From Lactobacillaceae bacterium UBA5807 (lineage in GTDB: Bacteria > Bacillota > Bacilli > Lactobacillales > Lactobacillaceae), in contig DIDF01000029.1 of NCBI GenBank assembly GCA_002418005.1, positions 1 to 44,796 of the forward strand: a stretch of 44,796 bases of DNA, given 5' to 3'. Below the pieces are notes generated by a model. That model was given only the letters and a program-made list of their open reading frames with translations. It had not been told where the DNA came from and made no database searches. The position numbers were made by a program, and so were the translations under genes. Shown here piece by piece: positions 7,165 to 14,968 of the stretch (positions within the stretch are counted from its first letter, which is position 1; every line of letters begins with the position of its first letter).

Positions 7165-7659
7165 TTAATAACTAATTGCCCGATTTCCCATTATCAACCA
7201 GATACTAAGAAATTCCTTGATTGGCATTTTTGTTTTTTCGCCAGTCCAGCAATCATTATAGTAAACAACATTCTCCGTGAATCCGGTCAACACTAATGCA
7301 TGAATATGAAAACCATCAAAGTCACCAACCCAGGCAACGATTGGATGATGATTCTTTTCGAAATAACTCTTTAACTCATCTATTGACCGGTTGGTTAAAT
7401 CAACTGCATTACCAGCATATTTGGTTACCAAATTCATGAGGGCAGGCGGATAAATGGTATTGCCCTCTTCTGAAAATGGATCGCCAACAAATCCCTTGTT
7501 AGCATCTGTTTTGTCACGGGGCATTTCCTGGGCCAAATTAATTTTATTCACCTTCGCGCCAGCATATTGCAACATCATCGTAACTGCCGTAATTTCACAG
7601 CCAGTCGGTAGTTCAGGCATTTGCTTAATTAACGGAACATTTAATTTAACTTTAACCAT
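7165..7659 (-). CDS. C39-like cysteine peptidase family protein
   Basis: A 164-residue protein of the Peptidase_C39_2 type. The family signature is visible: VPLIKQMPELPTGCEITA with nucleophile Cys21, GFHIHALVLTGF with His118/His120, and VVYYNDCWTG with Asp136. It has no signal peptide. The ATG at 7659 is preferred to an in-frame TTG at 7671 because GGAAG sits 5 nt before it. It is the first gene of a two-gene unit with the C26 amidase. The substrate is unknown; both partners act on amide or peptide bonds. Confidence 0.8.
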   Translation of the reverse strand: MVKVKLNVPLIKQMPELPTGCEITAVTMMLQYAGAKVNKINLAQEMPRDKTDANKGFVGDPFSEEGNTIYPPALMNLVTKYAGNAVDLTNRSIDELKSYFEKNHHPIVAWVGDFDGFHIHALVLTGFTENVVYYNDCWTGEKTKMPIKEFLSIWLIMGNRAISY

Positions 7660-7728
7660 CTGCACTTCCAATCTTTTGCCTAACTAAAATTAAACCGATT
7701 TTACCCTTAAATTAAAAAGTAATCAATA

Positions 7729-7764
7729 AAAAAAGGCCCGCTCCCTTTTGGAGCCAAGCCTTCG
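7729..7764 (-). terminator. Terminator of the DUF4649-like gene
   Basis: A GC-rich stem (GGC..CTCC/GGAG..GCC) followed on the minus strand by T7. It lies 18 bp beyond the stop codon at 7782. Confidence 0.8.
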
Positions 7765-7781
7765 TTTTGTCAGATTAGATT

Positions 7782-7991
7782 TTACAAACCATCTTTTTCA
7801 AACTTGGTGAACAAACCGCCAATTGTTTTATCAGATAATTCAATTGGTTTACCACTATCGGTTACCTTGGTGATTTGATAATAATCCTCTAGGTCTGGAG
7901 TTTCCAGACGTTCATTTGCCATGAAATCAGCGGGACTATTGTAATGAACGGTTTGAATAGTGCTGTCTTGTTTATAGTTTATTTCAAGCAT
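7782..7991 (-). CDS. DUF4649-like small cytosolic protein
   Basis: A 69-residue protein starting MLEINYKQDSTIQTVHYNSP, then a helix (ADFMANERL), DLEDYYQITKVT and a short C-terminal segment. This strand-strand-helix layout matches DUF4649 proteins of Lactobacillales; function is unknown. The ATG at 7991 is used rather than upstream in-frame starts because AAAGGAGAG precedes it with good spacing. It lies 123 bp downstream of, and on the same strand as, the 85-residue protein gene. Confidence 0.65.
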   Translation of the reverse strand: MLEINYKQDSTIQTVHYNSPADFMANERLETPDLEDYYQITKVTDSGKPIELSDKTIGGLFTKFEKDGL

Positions 7992-8114
7992 GATCCACAC
8001 TCTCCTTTGTTTAATTAACCAGTTAGCAATTAAAGTTTCATTCGACTTTAGTATATCTGAAATCCTAACTACTTCAATCATTACGACTTATTAATTAAAC
8101 TGGGAGAATTGAAG

Positions 8115-8372
8115 TTAAGAAGCGATTTTCGGATCCACCTCCCAACCATTATCCAAAAGTTGGTGGAACTTTCTGCCAACCGGCAGCCAAATTTTTTCTT
8201 CACAGATTTTTTCCATTGTGTCCCAAAAAGTGGGATCAGTAATTTCGTTTTGTGATAAGTTAACCTGAAGATATTGACCTTCCTCAGTTCGGGCGATAAT
8301 GAAGGGATAAAAAACCTTCGCCAAACGAGCGGCTACTACATTCTTAATCAATTTAGTGTCATCTAGTAACAT
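8115..8372 (-). CDS. Hypothetical cytosolic protein, 85 residues
   Basis: Not recognised. It reads MLLDDTKLIKNVVAARLAKV, then strands FYPFIIARTEE and YLQVNLSQNEI, and a C-terminal helix with FHQLLDNGWEVDP. No signal peptide or membrane segment. SD is GGAAAGGAAG, placed before the ATG at 8372. No terminator is visible between it and the DUF4649-like gene, so the two may form one transcript. The upstream gap (8373-8548) holds nothing I can name. Confidence 0.55.
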   Translation of the reverse strand: MLLDDTKLIKNVVAARLAKVFYPFIIARTEEGQYLQVNLSQNEITDPTFWDTMEKICEEKIWLPVGRKFHQLLDNGWEVDPKIAS

Positions 8373-8548
8373 TCAAAAGACTTCCTTTCCTTTTGATTGT
8401 CGTAATAATATCGTCCAAGGATTAAAACAACCTTAAAGTAAAAAAAGAAATTTAGGTCTTTAGAAAAACTAAATATTTAACTAAAAAGCGCACCATATAA
8501 GCATTTAAGCTACCTGACGCGAAATCTTGACATATTTATTTCTAATTT

Positions 8549-9589
8549 TTACCAGAGACCAACCGCTTTGGCTAACTTAGCCCGATCAACATCTCTTTGA
8601 GAAAGGGCACCAGTATAATCCAAGGCGTTAGAGCCATTCTCTTTAATTGAGCTCCAACTGTACTTGAAATTGCCACCTGAATAAAGTGAACTGTCTGATA
8701 TCCCCATAATGTCATTGACATACGGCGTAGGCTGAAGGCCAAGATCATTGCCTAACATTTGCATGCAGACACCAGTCCAGTAATCATAACCTGGATTTTT
8801 AGTGATATGTGATGCGTCCCAGTCAAAAGTGTCACTATCTATTTGAGCATATGGGCCAGTGAAAGTGGCGTCATCTCTGCCAGTTATCAAGCCAGCCTTT
8901 GAAACCAGATAGAAGGTTAACTGGGCATTTTGATCACTGGTGTAAGTGAAGACTTGGCTTCCTAAAGCTTGATTCCAATTGTTAACTGCCATCTGAACAT
9001 AAGGGGCAAGTGCCGCATCCCTTGCAGTAACTGTCTGTTGATGGTTGGTGAATGTGCCGGTAGTCCCGCCCACCGGAGTTAAGTTGAAGTTTTTTCTCAA
9101 AGTACCATTATAAGTTGAATAATCCGCAGCGTTTAAGTTCAAAAGCTGGCCAGTTGGATCAAGATCAGGACTTGATTGGATCAAAGAATTAAGCTGATCA
9201 GCAGTAACAGAAGGCTTTTGCGGAACTACTGGTGTCGTAGATGTTGAAGAAGTTGATCCACCAACTTCTTTTAAGCCTTTAACATTCAACCAGCCCTTTT
9301 GCTTAGAACTGGTGACATAAGCGGCCGTGTATTCTTTACTGCCAGTTTTAACCAAAGCCCGTTTGGAACTTTCAAAAGTAGTTGAATGCTTAGCCTTGAA
9401 ATCTTTGGTTTTTAAATCAGGTTTTGAATACAAATAATAGTAATTACCGGTTAGCTTGTAATTATGATTCTTAACCGAATAATATGTAATTTTTGTCTTT
9501 GAAGCAGCATGTGATTGGCTAGGTTGACCAAATGCAAATAAGGCCAAGAAAGCTAAAACAGCAACGAGTACTAATTTAAATTTCTTCAT
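8549..9589 (-). CDS. Secreted matrixin-like protein with degenerate zinc site
   Basis: A 346-residue exported protein. A signal peptide covers about 1-28 (KKFKLVLVAVLAFLALFAFG, cleavage near SHAAS). Residues 30-108 resemble SH3-like/surface repeats (YYYLYSKPDL, KALVKTG-like strands, KGWLNVKGL). A Ser/Thr/Pro linker follows. Residues 185-346 have a matrixin/M10 layout: a helix with VNNWNQALGSQVF, central strands, then WTGVCMQMLGNDLGL and a Met-turn-like NDIMG. Where active enzymes have HExxHxxGL, this protein has QMLGNDLGL (277-285), so both His and Glu are lost. It is probably catalytically dead and may bind peptide or wall. ATG 9589 has an SD (GGGGAG). Confidence 0.7.
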   Translation of the reverse strand: MKKFKLVLVAVLAFLALFAFGQPSQSHAASKTKITYYSVKNHNYKLTGNYYYLYSKPDLKTKDFKAKHSTTFESSKRALVKTGSKEYTAAYVTSSKQKGWLNVKGLKEVGGSTSSTSTTPVVPQKPSVTADQLNSLIQSSPDLDPTGQLLNLNAADYSTYNGTLRKNFNLTPVGGTTGTFTNHQQTVTARDAALAPYVQMAVNNWNQALGSQVFTYTSDQNAQLTFYLVSKAGLITGRDDATFTGPYAQIDSDTFDWDASHITKNPGYDYWTGVCMQMLGNDLGLQPTPYVNDIMGISDSSLYSGGNFKYSWSSIKENGSNALDYTGALSQRDVDRAKLAKAVGLW

Positions 9590-9715
9590 TTTCCCTATCT
9601 CCCCGTTTACCCAGTGAATACAATTTTTACTAACCAAATTATAGCATGAAGTAACAATTTCAGAAGTTTATTTGGGATGATGGCCGAACTGATAACTTTT
9701 AAAATTACAGCTAAA

Positions 9716-9754
9716 AATAGCTGAGTACCGAAAATTAAAAGTACCCAGCTATTA
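9716..9754 (-). terminator. Terminator downstream of the broken SDR gene
   Basis: ATAGCT..GTAC paired arms around an AT loop, followed on the minus strand by TTTTTAG. It lies 28 bp past the stop codon at 9782. Confidence 0.8.
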
Positions 9755-9781
9755 ATGTTGAATAAATCAGTATTTAGTTAT

Positions 9782-10634
9782 TCACTTTGCCATATTCGCC
9801 ATATCTTTTTTCGTCATCAATCCTGAATCCCCACCATCTACAGCAATGTCAGTCGCGGTAAGGTAAACTGGTGACTTTTCAGCAAGGTAGGCCAGCACTG
9901 AAGCAATTTCTTCCGGTCGGCCAAAACGTTTAATGGCGCCAAGCTGAGTTAAAGCTGCCGCGCCATTATCGCTTTCCTTTTCACCCATCGGCGTACTAAA
10001 CGAACCAGGTGAAACGGACACAATATGGGCTTCTCTTGTTCCTAATTCGGCAGCAATATGCTTAGAATACCAGATAACAAAAGTTTTACTTACCGGATAA
10101 GCAATGTTGGATCGTTGTTTCTTTGGAAAGTGGTGAACGTAACTTTTAAGCTTATCACTCATTGCTTTTGGACTAATCTCGACTTTTTTAAAGACATGCC
10201 TAGGTACTAAAACTTTTGGCAGGACGTGGCCGGCAAATGAAGAAACATTGACAATACAAAATCCTCTGCTTGAATAAGGCATAAATTACTGATCAACATT
10301 AACCGTGCCTAAAGCGTTAATATCAATGATGTTTTTGTAGTTAGTCATGGTTGGGCTTACCCCGGCGGTATGAATCAAACTCTTAATATGACCGAAGCCA
10401 GCCGAGAATTTAGCTAATTTATCAGTGTCTTCTTTTTTCGAAATATCACGAAATATCACATAGAAATGTTTCAATTTGAGCACCATTATCGGCAAATTTT
10501 TCTTTTGCAGAATCCAAAGTTTCTTTCCTGACATCTGCTAAAACAATGACATTGTTGACATCGTGGCTCAGAATCTCGGCAGTGGCAAGCCCCATACCGC
10601 CTGTTCCACCAGTAATTACAAATACTTGTTTCAT
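9782..10634 (-). pseudogene. Short-chain dehydrogenase/reductase, inactivated twice
   Basis: Classical SDR of about 280 codons, starting at ATG 10634 with SD AGGAGGT. The N-terminus has the nucleotide motif VITGGTGGMGLATAEIL. Two lesions are visible. First, GATATTTCGT is tandemly duplicated (minus strand, about 10440-10460), which creates a stop and a frameshift after ETFLCDIS. Second, there is an in-frame TAA at 10286-10288, between TVNVDQ and FMPYSSRGFCIVNVSS. The distal part retains IVNVSS, YPVSK (catalytic Tyr-x3-Lys), SVSPGSFSTPM and a C-terminal DGGDSGL. Its length and motifs suggest a hydroxysteroid/alcohol-type SDR; substrate unknown. This is a true pseudogene. Confidence 0.9.
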
Positions 10635-10661
10635 ATGCAGTTACCTCCTAAAAAACAAAAG

Positions 10662-10690
10662 CTGAGAAACTTGATTAATGTTTCCCAGCC
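10662..10690 (-). terminator. Terminator of the D-2-hydroxyacid dehydrogenase gene
   Basis: GCTGAGAAAC (10662-10671) pairs with GTTTCCCAGC (10681-10690), followed on the minus strand by TTTTGTTTTTT. It separates the dehydrogenase from the SDR pseudogene. Confidence 0.85.
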
Positions 10691-10718
10691 TATTACAAAT
10701 TATCAATCAACTCGTAAA

Positions 10719-11678
10719 TCAATTAACCGCAGAGATTGGTTGATTCTTGCTTACTTTAATAATATTGTCAGCACAAATCTTAGCCATCGCATCCCGGGCT
10801 TCAACCGTGGCATTGCCAATATGTGGTTCCAAAATAACATTTTCCATGGTCTTTAATTCAGGTTCAACTTCTGGTTCATGCTCGTAAACATCAAGAGCAG
10901 CCCCGGCAATTTCGTTGTCCTGCAAAGCTCTTACCAAAGCTTGTTCATCAATGATTGGACCGCGGCCAGCGTTAAGCAAAAAGGCGGTCTTTTTCATTTC
11001 AACAAACTTGGAAGAATCAATTTGATGATGATTTTCTGGAGTTGCTGGGGCATGAATGGTGACAAAGTCACTTTGTTGAAGCAATTCATCTAGGCCAACA
11101 AACTTGGCCCCAGTTTGGCTTTCAACGGCAAAGTCAGCTTGATGACGCTGATAATACAAAATCTTCATTCCCAAAGCGTGGGCCTTTTGAGCAACAGCTT
11201 GGCCAATGCTACCAAAGCCAATAATTCCCAACGTCTTGCCGGAAATTTCATGGCCCAAGAAGAACAGTGGGGCCCAGCCTGAAAAGCCTTTGCTCCTCAT
11301 TAAGCGTTCGCCTTCACCCATTCTGTGAGCTAATCCAAGAATCATGCCAATGGTAACTTCAGCAACGGAATTAGTTGATACTTTAGGGGTATTAGTTACG
11401 TCAATATTTTTAGAACGAGCATAGTCGATATCAATGTTATTAAATCCAGCACCATAATTAGCAATTAATTTAAGATTGGGAGCGGCATCAATGATGTCTT
11501 TGTCGACTTGAGTAGACAAGGAAGTAATCAAATAATCGGCATCCTTGACGCCCTCTTTTAATTGTTTGTGGTCGATCAATTTGCCGTTTCCTTCGAAGAC
11601 ATCAACATTGAAGCCTTGATCAGTTAATTCATTTTTGGCGACATCCGGAATTCTATCAGCAACAAATACTTTACTCAT
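10719..11678 (-). CDS. NAD-dependent D-2-hydroxyacid dehydrogenase
   Basis: A 319-residue cytosolic enzyme that interconverts 2-oxoacids and D-2-hydroxyacids with NAD(P)H. The Rossmann motif GFGSIGQ is at 154-160. The catalytic set is Arg239 (LNAGRG), Glu268 (VYEHEPEVEP) and His286 (LEPHIGN). The substrate loop is IANYGAGFNNIDI (72-84). It is closest in style to the glyoxylate/hydroxypyruvate or 2-ketogluconate reductase branch rather than D-lactate dehydrogenase; the exact 2-oxoacid cannot be read from sequence. SD AAGGAGGA. Upstream are a cre-like box (11730-11743) and a possible leader/attenuator (11807-11876). Confidence 0.9.
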   Translation of the reverse strand: MSKVFVADRIPDVAKNELTDQGFNVDVFEGNGKLIDHKQLKEGVKDADYLITSLSTQVDKDIIDAAPNLKLIANYGAGFNNIDIDYARSKNIDVTNTPKVSTNSVAEVTIGMILGLAHRMGEGERLMRSKGFSGWAPLFFLGHEISGKTLGIIGFGSIGQAVAQKAHALGMKILYYQRHQADFAVESQTGAKFVGLDELLQQSDFVTIHAPATPENHHQIDSSKFVEMKKTAFLLNAGRGPIIDEQALVRALQDNEIAGAALDVYEHEPEVEPELKTMENVILEPHIGNATVEARDAMAKICADNIIKVSKNQPISAVN

Positions 11679-11729
11679 AACGTATCCTCCTTATCATTTA
11701 ATACACCACTAGTCTAACTCAAATGTGCC

Positions 11730-11743
11730 GCAAACGCTTACAT
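11730..11743 (-). promoter_or_regulatory. cre-like box upstream of the D-2-hydroxyacid dehydrogenase
   Basis: On the minus strand TGTAAGCGTTTGCG, 12 of 14 matches to TGWAANCGNTNWCA, about 52 bp upstream of the start codon. Confidence 0.45.
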
Positions 11744-11806
11744 TAAATTGAGAAATTTGTGAAAATAATCTTTTATTACAAAGCTCTTAAATCAATTCAA
11801 AAAAAA

Positions 11807-11832
11807 TCAGCTGAAATTCAAAAATCAGCTGA
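11807..11832 (-). terminator. Intrinsic terminator after a leader-like ORF
   Basis: TCAGCTGA occurs at 11807-11814 and 11825-11832; the self-complementary copies pair with each other over a 10-nt loop. On the minus strand T8 follows. It lies 129 bp before the dehydrogenase start, directly after an 11-codon ORF. It may simply end the kptA transcript or act as an attenuator. Confidence 0.75.
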
Positions 11833-11840
11833 CCTAAAAA

Positions 11841-11876
11841 CTAACTTTCGGCAATACCTAGGTTAGCGAGCAACAT
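11841..11876 (-). CDS. Possible 11-residue leader peptide (MLLANLGIAES)
   Basis: A short ORF with SD AAGGAAAGAG 4 nt before its ATG, ending 8 bp before a strong terminator. Three of 11 codons are Leu (TTG, CTC, CTA), plus Ile and Ala. ACCTA inside the ORF can pair with TAGGT at the foot of the terminator, an alternative fold. This arrangement resembles amino-acid attenuators, with the D-2-hydroxyacid dehydrogenase as the controlled gene. It is also possible that the ORF is chance. The rest of 11877-12026 shows nothing clear. Confidence 0.35.
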   Translation of the reverse strand: MLLANLGIAES

Positions 11877-12026
11877 TGTCACTCTTTCCTTGCTTAATAT
11901 GATACTAGTACTACTCAATGTATTCACACTATCCGAATGAATGTATTAATTTTAAGCGATACGTAAGAAATATGTCAATGCCAAATGAACTGGAACAAAT
12001 TGTTGGAAAAATCTATGAGATGTTTT

Positions 12027-12590
12027 TTAATCGGTCTGCGAATCTTTTAAAAGCTTCAAATATTTTGCCGGCACAAAGTCCACCAGCCAAATATTACTCC
12101 TAGTCGGATAAAACAATAGGCCATCTTCACTTGCCTGTTTGGCAGCAACCTCAAAAATCACTGGCTGAGGATCTCGTCTCTTCCCCACCTGAACTGCCAT
12201 CTCAACGGTTGCCGATAAGTGGACAAAGTCGCGATCCATTTTTTTGATCCCTTCAGTTTTGATCAATTCGGCGGCAACATGAGTCGTGCCATGATATAGA
12301 ATTCCTGGCGGCGTGCTTGGGGCGGTCAGTGGTTTAACTGGAACACTATGGCCATACAAAGCCCGAATGGTGTCACCTTCAATGGCATATCTTTGTTTAT
12401 CGCTTTGGGCCATAATTTTTTCGATTAACGCGCGGTCAATATGAATCCGCCCATAATGATTATTGAATTTTTCAATAAATTCACTGAGATTAACCCGGCC
12501 ATATTGATCAAGTTTTATCCCAATCTTTTCTGGATGATGGCGCAGCAAAAATGAAATTTTTTTACTTGTTCTGGTCAATTCATGATCCAA
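12027..12590 (-). CDS. kptA: RNA 2'-phosphotransferase Tpt1/KptA
   Basis: A 187-residue enzyme of the Tpt1/KptA family, which transfers a 2'-phosphate from RNA to NAD+. The N-terminal winged-helix domain carries LTRTSKKISFLLRHHPEKIG with the family's Arg-His pair (17-18). The C-terminal ADP-ribosyltransferase-like domain has ILYHGTT and FVHLSATVEMAVQVGKRR. Length is normal. Homology begins before any internal ATG, so the TTG at 12590 is taken as start; it lies 2 bp after the stop of the upstream gene, indicating translational coupling. Bacteria lack the tRNA splicing that makes its eukaryotic substrate, so the physiological role is open. Confidence 0.92.
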   Translation of the reverse strand: MDHELTRTSKKISFLLRHHPEKIGIKLDQYGRVNLSEFIEKFNNHYGRIHIDRALIEKIMAQSDKQRYAIEGDTIRALYGHSVPVKPLTAPSTPPGILYHGTTHVAAELIKTEGIKKMDRDFVHLSATVEMAVQVGKRRDPQPVIFEVAAKQASEDGLLFYPTRSNIWLVDFVPAKYLKLLKDSQTD

Positions 12591-12592
12591 CC

Positions 12593-13354
12593 CTACTCAA
12601 CTTCCTTTCCGGTTTCAATATCAATTGCTCGCTGAGATTTCTTTACAAACTCCGCACCGTACGTTTGGCACAATACTGGCCGCCAATCCAGCAGGTTTGG
12701 GAACTGAGCAAATATTGGTTTCATCCACTGATTGGTTGGTAATAATTTCATGAAATTATGAACAGTAAATTGCGAAAACAAAAAGTTTTCGCCATAAAAT
12801 TTGGCAATCGCCTGATGAAATTTTGGCAAATCAATTTTGTTTCTAAACTTATTAACGTTGTTGCGATCACCAAGCATTAATGGCAGTTTCAAAAATTCGT
12901 CATTTAGATCCAATAGTATTTCTTTATGGCCCCTAGCAATTTTCTCAGTTAATTTTAATAAAATCACGAGGTTGTGGCGTTCGAACTGCGTAAGTAATAA
13001 TAGGGTGGCAGCTTGGCTTTCATCAATTATAAATTCATGTTTTGCAATATTTTCGGGAATTAGTTTTGCAGTAAGTAGTTGTCTGAGAGCTTCAAAATCG
13101 GCGCTATCTTCATCCCAGGCAACTTCTAGCTGGTTGGCATTTTGCAGCCAGAGGGGATGAAAGGCAATTCGCAAGGTCAACCACTTTGTGTTCTTACCTT
13201 CACCATTTTGAATCAGCCAATAAGTACTGTGAGTTGTTTTCGAAAAGTTCACAGCCACCATTTCCATTTCCGGATCCAAACAGGCTTGAACTGTCTTAAC
13301 TAATTGATTTTGAAACGGATTTTTGCCGTTATATATTGGTTCCATGGAAGTCAT
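12593..13354 (-). CDS. Hypothetical protein coupled to kptA
   Basis: A 253-residue protein that I do not recognise. It is mostly alpha/beta with no signal peptide or membrane helix. Notable segments are VAVNFSKTTHSTYWLIQN, WLTLRIAFHPLWLQNA, a helical middle (TLLLLTQFERHNLVILLKL) and a C-terminal KKSQRAIDIETGKEVE. It stops 2 bp before the kptA start codon, so the products are probably made together. The start may be the ATG at 13354 (MTSMEP) or the in-frame one three codons on; AGGAGGTGGC precedes it. A role in RNA repair or NAD-linked chemistry with KptA is only a context-based guess. Confidence 0.7.
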   Translation of the reverse strand: MTSMEPIYNGKNPFQNQLVKTVQACLDPEMEMVAVNFSKTTHSTYWLIQNGEGKNTKWLTLRIAFHPLWLQNANQLEVAWDEDSADFEALRQLLTAKLIPENIAKHEFIIDESQAATLLLLTQFERHNLVILLKLTEKIARGHKEILLDLNDEFLKLPLMLGDRNNVNKFRNKIDLPKFHQAIAKFYGENFLFSQFTVHNFMKLLPTNQWMKPIFAQFPNLLDWRPVLCQTYGAEFVKKSQRAIDIETGKEVE

Positions 13355-13483
13355 TCTGCCACCTCCTACATAGTCTCATCGCCTTAATTATAGTCCAGTC
13401 ATTTACTGATGATTTACGTTCAGCAAGCGTTTTCAATGCTATACTTGCCCTGAACGAGCCAACTTATTTGAAAGAAGGGATTT

Positions 13484-14539
13484 ATTATCGAATACGTTGA
13501 TTTAGACAGCAGTGGAATTGATTTTGGTAATCCCATTCCTTATGAAAGTATCGCAACAATGTTATTGAAAGAACCAAAGTTCAAGGACAAGTATTTTCTA
13601 TTCTCGCACCCAAAGGTTCCATTGGTAATTTTTGGCGTGAACCAGAACGTTTATTCCGAAGTTAATCTCGATTACATTAAGAAAAATAAGATTCAAATAT
13701 TTAGAAGAGCTGGCGGGGGCGGGGGCGGTGCCGTCTATGTCGATCCCGGCAACTTAACATACTCATTCTTTGATACTGATGATGGCACCAACTACCTCAA
13801 CTTCAAGAAATACGCTCAACCGATTATTAATGTTTTAAAGAAACTGGGAGTTGATGCGCAAATGTCTGGCCGAAACGACCTAACTGTTGATGGGAAGAAG
13901 TTTTCCGGCATGGCTGCCCTCAAAATTGGCGACAGATTTTACTGCGGCGGCACTTTAATGGTGGACGTTGATTTGGATGCCGCAAATAAAGCTTTGAACC
14001 CACCAAAATCTAAGCTTGCTTCCAAGGGAATTTCATCAGTTCACAGCCGGGTTACTAATCTAAGAAGTTACTTCAAGCCACAATATAAAGACATCACCAT
14101 TGATCAGATTCGCGAAATGATTCTACAAGAAGTCTTTGATACTAATGATGTTTCCACCATCCCGACTTACAAATTAACCCAAGAAGATATCGATGCAGTG
14201 AACGCCCAAGTCAAGAAATCCTTTGGCGGCCCTGATTGGGTTATGGGCAAACAATATCATGATGATTATTTCCACTCCAACCACTATGATGGGGTTGGCA
14301 ACATTGAATTCAGTTTCTCTGTTGATAAGGGCATAATTACTCACGCCAAGATCTTCGGTGACTTCAACCGGGCTGGTGGCAATTTGAAAGAAATTGAAGA
14401 TAAATTAACTGGCACCCCGTATAAAAAAGATAACTTGGTGGAAGCCTTTCGCACCAGCAGTCTGGAACATAATATCGGTAAAGTGACTCCTGAACAAATG
14501 ACTGATTTGTTGTTGGACGCTAAGTATCAAGAAGGGTAA
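13484..14539 (+). CDS. lplA: Lipoate-protein ligase with unusual start and Gly-loop expansion
   Basis: LplA-type ligase that activates lipoate with ATP and attaches it to lipoyl domains. Seen: VIFGVNQNVYSEVN, IQIFRRAGG.., YVDPGNLTYSFF, SGRNDLTVDGKKFSGMAAL and a C-terminal accessory domain. Homology begins upstream of the first in-frame ATG (13559): the segment YVDLDSSGIDFGNPIPYESI is in frame from 13484, after SD AGAAGGG, but only ATT (13484) or ATC (13487) could initiate. The lipoyl-AMP loop normally reads RRx(S/T/G)GGGAVY; here it is RRAGGGGGGAVY, two extra glycines from a duplicated GGCGGG hexanucleotide. Both oddities may reduce activity. The next gene is its likely substrate. Confidence 0.8.
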   Translation: MIEYVDLDSSGIDFGNPIPYESIATMLLKEPKFKDKYFLFSHPKVPLVIFGVNQNVYSEVNLDYIKKNKIQIFRRAGGGGGGAVYVDPGNLTYSFFDTDDGTNYLNFKKYAQPIINVLKKLGVDAQMSGRNDLTVDGKKFSGMAALKIGDRFYCGGTLMVDVDLDAANKALNPPKSKLASKGISSVHSRVTNLRSYFKPQYKDITIDQIREMILQEVFDTNDVSTIPTYKLTQEDIDAVNAQVKKSFGGPDWVMGKQYHDDYFHSNHYDGVGNIEFSFSVDKGIITHAKIFGDFNRAGGNLKEIEDKLTGTPYKKDNLVEAFRTSSLEHNIGKVTPEQMTDLLLDAKYQEG

Positions 14540-14574
14540 AATATAACTTATAACAAGGAAAGGAAGAACTTATT

Positions 14575-14883
14575 ATGGCTGATAAAGCAGACGATTCAAA
14601 GTACTTATGGCAGGAAAAGACCAGCGATGGTCACACTAGATTTGGTTTAAACGATGTTGCTAGAGAAGAAATTGGTGAAGTTTCATTTGCATCATTCCCT
14701 GACAACTTGACCGAAGTGCAAAAAGGCGATCCTGTATTTTCATTTGAAGGCCAAAAAGCTGTTACTGAAGTTCATACTCCAGTTGCCGGCAAAGTTGCTA
14801 AGTTAAACACTAACTTGACCGACCGTCCTAGTTTAGTTGGTGATCCAGACAAGAGTAAAAACTGGATTGCAGAAATTTATTAA
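14575..14883 (+). CDS. GcvH-like lipoyl carrier protein
   Basis: A 102-residue H-protein homolog with one lipoyl domain. The lipoyl lysine is Lys61 in FEGQKAVTEVHTPVAGKV; LWQEKTSDGHTRFGLNDVA and IGEVSFASFP match GcvH. No glycine cleavage genes are nearby. It sits 35 bp after the lipoate ligase with SD AAGGAAAGG, forming a GcvH-L/LplA pair. In some bacteria such pairs accompany macrodomain and sirtuin genes for lipoate-dependent ADP-ribosylation; those partners are absent here. Confidence 0.88.
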   Translation: MADKADDSKYLWQEKTSDGHTRFGLNDVAREEIGEVSFASFPDNLTEVQKGDPVFSFEGQKAVTEVHTPVAGKVAKLNTNLTDRPSLVGDPDKSKNWIAEIY

Positions 14884-14900
14884 AATAATTAATTAAACAT

Positions 14901-14954
14901 AAAAAAGTCTAGGCTTTAGTTCTATTAAAAACGAACTAACACCTAGACTTTTTT
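14901..14954. terminator. Bidirectional terminator after the GcvH-like gene
   Basis: AAAAAAGTCTAGG (14901-14913) and CCTAGACTTTTTT (14942-14954) form a 13-bp stem. It can serve both the GcvH-like gene and the converging AbrB-like gene. Confidence 0.88.
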
Positions 14955-14968
14955 CGTCAAAAATCTTT

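Noticed and set aside
11918..12103. Small plus-strand ORF opposite the kptA 3' end
   Set aside because: No ribosome binding site at its ATGs, overlaps a well-supported gene on the other strand and has no recognisable composition.
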